A stretch of 64,000 bases of DNA, from positions 1,412,744-1,476,743 of the forward strand of contig ONZQ02000009.1 in the NCBI GenBank assembly GCA_900312665.1, in the 5' to 3' direction. The notes beneath the pieces were generated by a model. That model had not been told where the DNA came from, did no database searches, and saw only the letters and a list, made by a program, of their open reading frames with translations. The stretch comes from Cephalotrichum gorgonifer (Eukaryota > Ascomycota > Sordariomycetes > Microascales > Microascaceae). The translations under genes were made by a program, and so were the position numbers. Shown piece by piece: positions 54,730-64,000 of the stretch (its first letter is position 1; every line of letters begins with the position of its first letter).

Positions 54730-54959
54730 TTCATCGTCCTCCCCACCTGTAACTGGGGAAAACGGAAGGGACAGGAGGGGTCATTCCGTTTGTGGACGTC
54801 CTCCCCGGATCGCACGTAAAAAGCCCTCCATCGCACCTGCTGCGCTCGCTTCTGACCCCTCGGTGGAAAACTATTGTCTCCCCGCACTCACTTTTCATCT
54901 TATTCCTAATCCCCTTTTCTCCCCAGACTTCTAAACAAAACCCCGGGAAGAAAATCATC

Positions 54960-56205
54960 ATGTCTTTCTTTTCGAAGCTTACCAAGGAGTTCGAGGGCCT
55001 CAAGGCCAACTTTGCCGACAAGCCGGAGGAGCAGTCTGCCCAGCCCAGTGGTCCACCCCCCCAGAGAGGCTATGGTAAGGGTTCCCCGCCAACCAAACAC
55101 AAAGCTTGCCGCTGCCGCTGCCGCGGAGTTTTTGCACAGCCACCTTCCAGAATATCACACCCCCAAACAAACGCTTCTAGAAACAAGCGACTAACGCGTG
55201 TTGGTTCATTCACTTAGATCAGCCCTACCCGCCTCCGCAGCAGGGGGGTTACCCGCAACAGCAGTACCCGCCTCCGCAGCAGCACTACCCGCCTCCGCAA
55301 CATCAGCAGCAATACCCACCTCAGGACCAGTACCAGCAACCTCCCTACCAGCAGCCGCCACCCCCCCAGCACCAGGGCTACCAGCCGCCCCCGGATCAAT
55401 CGCAGCGCGGATATGGCCCGCCACCTGTTCCTAGCGGTCGCCCCGATGATCTCCCGCCGCTCCCTCATGGGTGGCTTTCCCAGTATGACCAGAACCAGGG
55501 CCGCTACTACTACGTAGAGCAGGCGACGGGTCGTACGCAGTGGGAGAGGCCGCTTCCCCCGGGCTATTCCGGCGGACCTCCTCCCCCGGGCCCACCCGGT
55601 GGTGATCACACTCGCGGGTACGGCGACCACGCCGGGGGCTATGGCCAGGGTGCTCCTCAGTGCGGGGGTTACGGCGGCGCGCCGCAGTATGGGGGCCAAG
55701 GACAGTACCTTCCTCAGGGATACGGTGACCAGCAGCAGCACGCGGAGCAGAACAAGTCGAGTCATAAGAAAAACATGCTTATGGGCGCCGCCGGAGGCCT
55801 GGCAGTTGGTGCCATCGGAGGCGCCCTGATCGCGAACGCATTAGGTGAGCGGTTTCTACTACCCCGTTTCTCGTCATGTTCCCCCTCCCTGCTGACGTCT
55901 GATTTGTAGACGACTCGGATGACGAGCACCACCACAGCGCCCCCTACGCCCAGCAAGGTTACGGGGCCCCGCCGGCCGACCCCTACGCCCAGGACGGCCT
56001 GCCGCCGCCTGTGCTCCCCCCCACCGATGCCGACGGCGACAGCGTCTCGTCCAGCGACCGCGAGGACGTGCAAGAGGCGAGGGCGGAGTACGAGGAGGCA
56101 CTCGCAAATGCACATGATTCCGATGCTAGCAGTAGTGATCTGGAGGAGTTGGAGGAGGCGAGGGAGGAGTATGAGGAGGCTTACGAGGAGGTTTATGAGG
56201 ATTAG
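54960..56205 (+). CDS. WW-domain protein with Pro/Gln-rich linker and glycine-zipper segment
   Basis: Three exons (54960-55074, 55218-55844, 55910-56205) give 345 residues. The first 38 residues contain a short amphipathic start (MSFFSKLTKEFEGLKANF). A Tyr/Pro/Gln repeat region follows (YPPPQQ units, to about 110), then one WW domain near 119-152 (LPHGWLSQYDQNQGRYYYV, TQWERPLPP). A Gly/Tyr-rich stretch and the hydrophobic glycine-zipper MLMGAAGGLAVGAIGGALIA come next. The acidic tail is rich in Ser/Asp/Glu (EARAEYEEALANAHDSDASS). WW domains bind proline motifs, and the zipper suggests membrane contact or self-association. Similar architectures are common in filamentous fungi without assigned function. 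It is head to tail with the metacaspase. Confidence 0.88.
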
Positions 56206-56910
56206 TGGGGGCTGGAGAATCTTCTTATGAGGTCATGTAGCACGTAGCGTAGCGCAGGGGGGTATTTCTCCGCGAAACAATCGAGCGTTTTTTTTTTTTT
56301 TTCGTTGCTCAGCTATTACCGCAATTCGAGTAAATTTGAAGCAATCGCGAGAAGTCCACCCATGAAGAGAGGCCACTTCGTGAACCCACCATAGTTTTCA
56401 ACCAGCGCCCCTCTCCTCCGCGCCCCTCCCCTCCCCCCTGCCGTGCGTCTCCCCCTCTTTTCAACGACGAGCCAAAACAATATTACGGTCGTCATGCACT
56501 CACTCCGTTTCAGCTGCGACATTTGCTGTCGCCGTTCCACTGGGCGGCCTCCCTCCTCTCCTCCCCCACCGACCGCCAAGTGATATGCAGCCTTTCTCTT
56601 CAGCAAATCTCCTTCGTGTCCGCTCCGTCCCGCGTATCCACCCGCCTACCTTTCTTTCTTTCTTGGCGCAGAATAATCCCCTCATTGCCCAACGGGGTGG
56701 TCAGCTCAGTTATCCAAAAACTCGTACAAGTACATCGTAATCGCATCCCGCCCTATTTTTTCCCCTCTCGTGTAAGCCCATGGTTTCCCTGGCTGAAATC
56801 CCCGCCTTTTCCCACGTGCCTTACTTATTATTAACCCTCTGTTCATCTTAAGCGGCATCTTCGCGGTCTCTAAAGCCGATCCGTTCTCGTGAACCTCTAC
56901 CTTCGACGCG
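56206..56910. promoter_or_regulatory. Upstream region of the metacaspase
   Basis: This contains the WW gene's 3' flank with a poly-T tract (about 56287-56302) and a CT-rich promoter. No gene was recognised. Confidence 0.5.
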
Positions 56911-58578
56911 ATGTACGAGCACGGTTACCAGCAACACGACCAGCGACCGTACCAGGGGCAGGGGGGGTACGGCGCCGGCTACGACCAGTCTTATGCCCCG
57001 CCTCCACAGCGGTATGACGCTCCTCCGCCCCAGCATCCACCTCGCGGAGGAGACCAGTATTACCCGCCCCCCAACTACCCGCCGCCCCCGGGTCTCGACA
57101 AGTATGGTATGCGCATCCACCAGGGTAAGTAACCTCCGCCCGTCCCATCCCGTGCGGTCGGGAGCCGAGGACCTCCGGGGGACTGACGATGTTGCAAAAC
57201 AGGCCAACAGGGCCACGGCACCCGCTCCCTCGCGCCGCCGCCGCCCTCGGGCATGCAGCAGTTCGGCCACGGCGCGCCGGAGGGCTACTCGTTCCAGTAC
57301 TCCAACTGCACGGGGCGGCGCAAGGCGCTGCTGATCGGGATCAACTACTTCGGGCAGGACGGGGAGCTGAGGGGGTGCATCAACGACGTGAAGAACGTGT
57401 CGGCGTTCCTGACGGAGAAGCATGGGTATAGGAGGGAGAATATGCTGATATTGACGGATGATCAGAGAGACGTGAGGTATCATCCTACGAGGGAGAACAT
57501 TATTAACGGCATGAGGTGGCTCGTGGATGGCGCGCAGCCGAATGACTCGCTGTTCATGCACTACTCTGGTGAGTGTGCCCCTCTTCCCCCTTGATAGGAG
57601 GGTATTTCCGGGTGCGGGTGAGAATGCGAGTGTGGACGTGTGGGAGGAAGTAACACTAACGGGCCGGGAATCGGATGAAAACAGGTCACGGAGGCCAGAC
57701 GGAAGACCTGGACGGCGACGAAGAGGACGGCTACGACGAGTGCCTCTACCCGGTCGACTTCCAGGCCAGCGGCCACATCGTCGACGACGAGATCCACCAT
57801 CTCATCGTCGCGCCCCTGCAGCCGGGCGTGCGGCTCACGGCCATCATCGACGCGTGCCACTCGGGCTCCATGCTCGACCTCCCCTACCAGTACTCCACCA
57901 AGGGCGTCCTGAAGGAGCCCAACCTCGCCAAGGAGGCCGCCGAGGGCCTCTTCTCGGCCTTCGTGTCCTACGGGCAGGGAGATATCGCCGGGGCGGCTAA
58001 GGGGTTGTTCGGCATCGCGAAGAGCGCGATGGGGGGCGGGGGGTATGAGAAGACGAAGGAGACGAAGACGAGTCCCGCTGATGTGATTATGTGGTCGGGT
58101 AGCAAGGACAGCCAGACCTCGTGAGTTTTCCCCATTGTTTTTCTCCTAGAAAGCTGCTTTTTGCCTCTCCCCCGGGAGGTACACCTCATCTTCGACCGAG
58201 GGAGAAGTGTCGGGAGGGGCCAGGAGGTTTGGCGGAGAGCGCTGGGAGGCTTGCTTGGAATCCGGGGTGTTGCTGACGGGGGGAAATACGCAGGGCCGAC
58301 GCCACAATCAACTCGCAGGCCACGGGCGCCATGTCCTGGGCCTTCATCTCGGCGCTGGAGGCGGATCCCCAGCAGAGCTACGTCGAGCTGCTGAATAGCG
58401 TGAGGGACCTGCTCGAGTCCAAGTACGAGCAGCTGCCCCAGCTGTCGGCTAGCCATCCGATTGGTAAGTTCCGTCCCATTCGTCTGCCCAACCTGGCCAT
58501 TTTGTCGTTGGAAGCGGGGAGCTGACCTTTTTTCCCTTCTCCCTCTATTTAGATACGGATTTGATGTTCATTATGTAG
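56911..58578 (+). CDS. MCA1: Type I metacaspase
   Basis: A Ca2+-dependent cysteine protease that cleaves after Arg or Lys and is linked to protein quality control and stress-related death. Five exons (56911-57124, 57203-57568, 57685-58120, 58294-58463, 58553-58578) give 403 residues. The prodomain (about 1-95) is Gln/Pro/Tyr-rich, as in yeast Mca1. The p20 part begins RRKALLIGINYFGQDGELRG. The catalytic dyad is His195 in YSGHGG (built across the exon 2/3 junction) and Cys251 in IDACHSGSM. DVIMWSGSKDSQTSADATI and TGAMSWAFISAL belong to p10. The protein ends TDLMFIM, encoded on a 26-nt last exon. All key residues are present. Confidence 0.95.
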
Positions 58579-59242
58579 GCGGATGGGATGAAAGGTGGTG
58601 GGAGTATCTGTATTCAGTGGCATGACGGTCATCAGGTAGAATGAGCCAATTCCAAACAACATGGGGCAAACAAACTTTGAACCCTTCCAGTATGTCGCAG
58701 GAATGTCCTGAGAATGCCAACAACATGAGTTATAAGGCAGCAGATGATGAGACCTGAATGTTCGTCGTAGAAGAAAGATGCAACTCCAAATACAAACCAG
58801 GTTCCAAAAATGCCCGCGGATCCGCTCAATCGGAAACAGGTCTCATTAAAAAGATCAAGAAATTAAATTCCCGATCAAACGCGCATGCAAATCATACCAA
58901 CGCGCTCTTTGTTTCCCCGTTTCCCCCGTCCTGGGGTATAAGAGAAAAACATGTACCACAAAAGGAAAATAAAATGACCGACAGGCCGCTCAGCTGCTCA
59001 GCTCCTACTTTCGTCCTCGTCCTCTCTCTCTCTCCCCTCCTTCGGCTTTCCTCGTTCGCCCTCTCCCCGTCGTGCTGCCCCTCCACACACGATTCCTCGA
59101 CATGGGCATTAACCGGGAGCATTAACCATTAAACAATGGGTATTAACCACGTACTTTCCGTCCTTGGCGTCGTTCGGGTGGTTGGATATTTCGGTTGGGT
59201 TCGGTTCAGTTCAGTTCAGTTCGGTGGGGTGGGTGAGCGTGC
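58579..59242. other. Convergent 3' intergenic region
   Basis: This lies between the metacaspase and CYSTM genes. A short pentamer repeat (TTCAG, about 59202-59222) sits beside the CYSTM stop. No gene was recognised. Confidence 0.55.
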
Positions 59243-59743
59243 TTAACAGCAGCAGGTGAGCATCTCGAGGCAGCATTCGCAGGTCTCGCCGCAGAGCCAG
59301 CAGCAGCAGAGGGTGGCGAGACTGGAGAGGAAAGGTTAGTTCTGTCCCGTCTGCCGCGAGGCGGGAGGTTGTCGGCGGGGAAGGATTGAGAGCTTACCAG
59401 CCGTAGAGACAGCCGTGGCTCTTCTCCTCCTGCTGAGGCGGAGGCGGCTGCTGTTGGTACTGCATCTGTAGTCGGGCTTAGAGTCAGAAGAAGGGTCCCA
59501 TCAGAAGGCGGGTGCGAATTGAGGAGCGGACGACGAACCGGCTGAGGGGCATAGCCTTGCTGAGGGGGGTAGCCCTGGGGAGGGTAGCCCTGAGGAGGAT
59601 AACCCTGAGGAGGGTAACCGCCCTGCTGGTGATCGTATCTGGAAGTTTGTAGCTCATTAGTTCTCACCAATCCTCTCCAGAGCTTCGGCAACGGCCAAGA
59701 GGGTAGGTGGGAATGAACCGGGAATGGATGCTTACCCAGACAT
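59243..59743 (-). CDS. CYSTM-type cysteine-rich mini-protein
   Basis: A four-exon gene of only 84 residues (59743-59736, 59638-59539, 59465-59398, 59321-59243); the first exon carries only 8 nt of coding sequence. The N-terminal half repeats GYPPQ about four times. The C-terminal half is QEEKSHGCLYGCLATLCCCW followed by LCGETCECCLEMLTCCC, the Cys-rich transmembrane module of CYSTM proteins, which are tail-anchored and associated with stress tolerance. All junctions stay in frame and restore the repeat and the Cys block without a stop. It is easily missed by gene finders. Confidence 0.78.
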
Positions 59744-62115
59744 TTTGACTCTGATGTGATTCTCGGTGTGCTTTGGCGGAGAAGATGCGATTTACGCCGG
59801 TGGGAGAGGGCCAGGGGAAAATAGGAAGGGAAAAGAACGTGTGGGAGGAATGTGAAGAATGGAAGAGGCTCTAATAACTTCGGATTTCTGGGGTTTCGGG
59901 ATTGGGGGTGTTTTGTTCCTGGCACAGGTGCTGGCACTGGGAGAAGGAGCTTGGCGCTGGCGCGTTGCGGTAAGTAGCCAAGACAAGGTATCACGGGTAC
60001 GGACCGGCGGTGGCCCACTGAGACGCCAAGAATTGGGATGAGCGTGCATCATCCATCATCCGTAATACGCTGTACTCTGCAACGAGTGTAGGTAAGGAGT
60101 GGTAACGGTACCTGTACATACAAGGCGGATTGTTATTTGTGGTATTGAATTGACCAAGGTGGTATTGACTTTCCCATGCACCTTCCTTCCTTCTCCTGCA
60201 CACATGTACTTGTTGTTCATTAACAAAAAAAAAGTACCCACGGCACCACCCGTTCCTTCCTCAGTCTCGCTCTCCTTCCTCCTTCCGTCCCGCTTCCTCA
60301 GCTCGATTATTATTAGCGGGCGTTCGGCCCTCGGCAGGACATCCACTCACACCAAGTGTTACGGAGTAATACGGCAGCCAGACCTCGAAAAAACGTTAGC
60401 GTGCAGGGTTCAGACATTTGATCCCTGCTGGGCTCTTTTTTCAAGGGTCCCCACCCGGGCCTTGTCCTAATCGGGGACCAGACGCGCGTACAACCCCACC
60501 AGAAAACCGCCATGGCCCCCCTTCAGTCGCTTGTGGACTTTGCCTGATAAGGCGCTTGGCGAGCTGAGGGCGGGTCGCGGCCTGAGGCTCCCAAAGGACA
60601 GGGCAAGATTTGGGGCTGGGATGCTGGGATGGACGGGTGGCCTGTGCCAGGGTGGGAGCGCAGCCCGGCGAGTGACGTTGAGTCCGTGCCGCTTGAGCCG
60701 ATCTGACTGAAATTCATATTGGGGCTTGTGTCAGCTCTGGCGCCAAAAGTAGCATTTGCGCCGAGGAATTTCGCGTGCGAGTAGTCAATCTGTTAGCTTA
60801 AACTCTGAGAAGCTGACGAGTCACGAACGAAAGGCGCAAGTTGACAGCCGCCTGCACTAAAGCGATTTGTACAGGTACCATGACATGTTAGTACACGATA
60901 TGTGGGTTCACCTAATCTGCGACAACAGGCGTACTCGCCCTGCAACTGAACGGGCACTTGGACAAGCGCGGACGAGCCCGCATTTGAACCTAACATAACC
61001 AACGGACTCTTCCGCTTGCTCTTATACGAGTATGTGTCTCGTAAGATTCAGAACTCCCGTGTCTCGATCGCCGGGCGTAAAACTCCACTGCCACTCGATT
61101 CCGATCTCCGTCCGCCGAGCGTCCTGGTGGATAGACCTCGTCATCCGCTCGACTATCACCGCATCCCCCTTTTTGTCGCCGAGAGCGGGTCCCCCGTTTC
61201 ACAAGCATTGGCGCGTCAGCGCTGCATATGCACTTCGGCGACACCGGCGACCTCAAGTGAGAGGGCGAAGGGAGCTTGCATCGACCTGACCGCTGAACAA
61301 TAATACTGAGCCCGCCAAGCTTGGCTGGAGCGGAACTCGGCTTCTGCGTGCCGGCGTATAAAAGGCTTGACTTCCCCCGATTGTTCTTCGGCTTCTTCCC
61401 ATCTCTTTCAGCTGGGGCGGTGTGAATTGTGAATGAGACGAGATTTACTTGACGCCCCATTCTTTTTGGGCGTCTCGTCTCTTGTCCATGGTCGTATGTC
61501 GGTGGGACCGCATACCAGGGTAGAACGATGACCTTGCGTGCCTGGCCTTGCTTTCCGAGATGGCTCTGGGAGGGGATAGTTTCCTCCAAAGGACGGACTC
61601 CAACTCGCGTCCCACTTGTCCCATTGGTGCCCTGGATCGGGGAACGACTTGCTGGTCCTAGTGTAAACCCGTTCGAAGTGTTCGGACCTGGGGTGGGTGT
61701 TGCGGTCGAGGTTTCTTCAGCTAATTAGAGCAGCGGCAGGAGCTTCGAAGCTTTCGTCTTGGGGCTTGGGCCATGGACCTTTCAACCCGTGCGATATCTG
61801 GGCAAGAGGGAGGCGGCCGGGCCTCCCGACACTCGACGGCATCACATGAGAGCCTCTACGGTCACGGGTCACCAGACGAGAAGAGATCCAAACCAGGTGG
61901 CTGATGATCGACGGCTGCTGCACAAAGGCTATTGTCATTGAACATATATACAGGAAGTGGTACTCCCGCCGTATCCTAACATCATCTCAAATTGTCGGCC
62001 CTCTCCTTACACTACCAGCCCTAGTGCCGGCTCCCACCTACAAGCAACCCTCCCCTGCATGCAATCTTCCCTTTCAAGCCACCCTCTAGTCCAAGCAAAC
62101 CAACCGGCGAGTCGT
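59744..62115. other. Long gene-free region
   Basis: This is the promoter side of the CYSTM gene and the 3' flank of the xylanase gene. A 199-codon open frame on the minus strand (61589-60990) has biased Arg/Ser composition and no domain, so I do not call it. No RNA gene or transposon was recognised. Confidence 0.5.
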
Positions 62116-63044
62116 TTACGGGGGAGTCTCGACGGTGATGTGCGAGCTTCCGGCGCTCCGGTAAGCCTCGGTGGCGACGATCATGTAGTAGTGGTTGCCG
62201 AGCCTCATGCCCTGGGCGGCCCAGGCGTCGAAGAAGACACCGGTGTCGACGGTACCGGCGGTACGGCCCTGCTGGCGGATGGCCCAGTACTGCTGGAAGG
62301 TCTGGGTACCATCGATGGACGGCTGCTGCGTCCTGGTGCTCTGGTAGAGGTTGTAGGTGGCACCGTCGTACTGGATGCTACCCTTGGGCGTGGCTTGGCT
62401 GCCGGGGTTGTACTCGCCGTGGTTCTCGACGATGTAGTACTCCACGAGGGGGTTGCGGGTCCAGCCGTAGATGGTGAGGTACTGGGAGCGCGGGTTAGTT
62501 AGTGTGGTGTGTGGGGAGAGAGGGGAGAGAAGTCGGAAGAGAGGCGTGAGGAGTTGGACATCGGGACAGGGAGTCGGGGCTGGGAGTTGGAACAGGGAAT
62601 TGGAAATGGGCGTTGGAGCAGGGAGCCGGGGCTGAGGGAGGTTAGACTTACGGAGTTGCCGTTGTTCACGGGCGACCAGGTGCCGGAGTAGGTAATCTCC
62701 CTGTGACGAGTTGGTCAGCACGCCGTTACGGAAAGAGTTCGTCCTAGGGAGATGAAAGAGTCACAAAGGGGATGGACTCACTTAGGGCCACCGGGGTTCC
62801 AGCCCTTGCCACCGACGAGGTTCCCACCCGACTGCCAGTTGACGCTGTACGAACCACCCTCAAGGTTGGTGTACGTGGCGGGGGACGCGCCGTCGGACCA
62901 CCACGAGTAGTAGTAGCCGTTGTGCGTACCCTCGCCATTGGGGGTGTTCTGCCTCCTCATGAGGTCCATGGGCGAGGCGGCCGGGGTGGCGATGACGCCG
63001 GTGACGGCCACCAGGGCGGTGAGGATGGAGGTGTAGGAAAGCAT
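62116..63044 (-). CDS. Secreted endo-1,4-beta-xylanase, GH11
   Basis: Cleaves the beta-1,4-xylan backbone outside the cell. Three exons (63044-62782, 62700-62652, 62481-62116) give 225 residues, the size of single-domain fungal GH11 enzymes. The signal peptide (MLSYTSILTALVAVTGVIAT) is followed by a short propeptide ending in MRRQ, a Kex2-like site. The beta-jelly-roll shows NGYYYSWWSDG, YSVNWQSGGNLVGGKGWNPG, YLTIYGWTRNPLVEYYIVEN with the nucleophile Glu near residue 118, and MIVATEAYRSAGSS with the acid/base Glu near 209. There is no cellulose-binding module. The ATG before LSYTS is the start. Confidence 0.95.
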
Positions 63045-64000
63045 CGTCACGGTAGGAATCTTGTTTCCTTATCGGTGAGAAAATGTGTGGAGGATGGGTG
63101 AGTGTGAGTTCGGTGGGTGCTCCGTGGATGAGTGAGAAGGGAGCAAGACTTTCTGCCGGACATCCAAGGACCTTTATACTCGGGCTTGGAGGGGTTAGGA
63201 TGAGAACTAAGGCGTCGTCATTGGGTGGGATGTTGGGATATTGGATATTACAAGGGGGTATTGCGAGCAATGCTTCACTTTCGCTGTCGGGCTAACGGTC
63301 CATTCCCCCGCCTCCCTTTGCCGCGTCGAACGTCCGTCCTACGGACCCCACATTCCGATGGGTATTAATGGGGGGGGGGAGGGGGGGCTTCTAGATTTGC
63401 GGGGATCGTCCTTCCACGGGAAATCTTCGATTGGCGCCACCATTAGAAGCCGCCTTTTTTCTCCGCATCAACGGCATTTACGGGTGTCCTGCGAACGGGA
63501 TTGGTCCCCCAGGCCGGAGTGCAGGACGCCAAAATGGTGAAACGGCTCAAAGTACCAAGAGCTGTGGGGTTGAGGTAGGTGTCGAGCCTACACCTGAACC
63601 AGGTTGCCCTTGTAGATTGCGTCCTGGCCTTTTGCCAAAATGGGATGGACCATTGAGAGCTGGCCCTGTATATTGTTCAACCCGGGGTTGATTATCGGAG
63701 GGGGGAAAAGGGGGTGAGCGGGCGAGCGGCTTGCAAATTGGACGGATGTGATGTCAAGGGAGCGGAGGAGATCAACCGCATAGTCGCGGGAGTGCATTTT
63801 GGGTATTGTCTGTTTCATGTATTTCTTCCTAGGGCCTTGTTCCCTGTCCTTCCGATATTGTTGTTCCACTGGGGACGACTGGATCGGATTGGATCAGGGG
63901 GCGCATCGCATGATTGAGAGGCTCCGTGCAGTGGTTAAAGTCGCTGGATAAATCCAAGTCCCGGTAAGTGCCAAGGTGGGTACCTACCTCCGATCGTCGT
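63045..64000. other. Xylanase promoter and window end
   Basis: The xylanase upstream region. A G-run occurs at 63370-63387. No gene is supported to the window end; open frames on both strands here have no recognised domain. Confidence 0.5.

Larger units (their letters stand above)
52946..54959. other. Two-kilobase region without a recognised gene
   Basis: This is the promoter side of the Ish1 gene and the promoter of the WW gene. Open frames at 53580-53897 and 54252-54548 are not protein-like. It carries a 13-bp inverted repeat (54348-54360 against 54614-54626) and a 16-bp perfect palindrome (54714-54729). Confidence 0.55.

Noticed and set aside
60990..61589. 199-codon frame on the minus strand in the long gene-free region
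   Set aside because: Arg/Ser/Lys-rich composition, no domain or introns, and a TATAAA-containing stretch inside it; chance is more likely.
63540..63640. Possible tRNA-like sequence near the window end
   Set aside because: No cloverleaf arms or proper T-loop could be paired on either strand.

Overview
This window looks like a gene-rich contig from a filamentous ascomycete (Pezizomycotina, probably a Sordariomycete). The genes are interrupted by short spliceosomal introns of about 45-240 nt with GT(A/G)AGT-type donors and CTRAC-like branch sites. Zn2Cys6 regulators, a DUF3425 bZIP protein, STAND/NLR proteins, a fungal GH11 xylanase and a type I metacaspase all fit that group. The species cannot be named from sequence alone. 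Most multi-exon models here were built by joining exons by eye. In each case the stated exons sum to a whole number of codons and every junction stays in frame.

Layout. 0-3.4 kb: conserved housekeeping genes, the 26S proteasome ATPase RPT5 and the mitochondrial ribosomal protein uL10m. 3.9-6.9 kb: two divergent, unrecognised multi-exon genes with an 86-bp tandem duplication between them. 7.3-14.9 kb: a maltose/alpha-glucoside utilisation module made of a GH13 alpha-glucosidase, a divergent sugar-porter MFS transporter and a Zn2Cys6 regulator. Their shared promoter carries paired CGGAGT elements. 15.8-29.5 kb: a YtcJ-like amidohydrolase, a NACHT-type NLR, a short-chain dehydrogenase, a DUF3425 bZIP regulator, an Fcy2-type purine-cytosine permease and a pyridoxal-reductase-type aldo/keto reductase. 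AT-richer stretches with few coding features separate several of them.

30-42.3 kb: an ankyrin relic, then a likely catabolic cluster. It holds an HpcH/HpaI aldolase, a Zn2Cys6 regulator, a D-2-hydroxyacid dehydrogenase, a second Zn2Cys6 regulator sharing a zinc-cluster intron with the first, and a Dal5-like anion permease. 42.9-49.1 kb: a SesB-like hydrolase/NB-ARC/TPR NLR, a 28-bp tandem repeat and a decayed GMC oxidoreductase. 49.7-63 kb: a compact conserved block with a DUF4870/UPF0132-like membrane protein, a multi-repeat Ish1 protein, a WW-domain protein, a metacaspase, a four-exon CYSTM mini-protein and a secreted GH11 xylanase.

The best leads for new biology are the two unknown genes at 3.9-6.9 kb, the aldolase/dehydrogenase/transporter cluster with its pair of regulators, and the two NLRs of different architecture. 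No rRNA, tRNA, CRISPR array or intact transposon was recognised.
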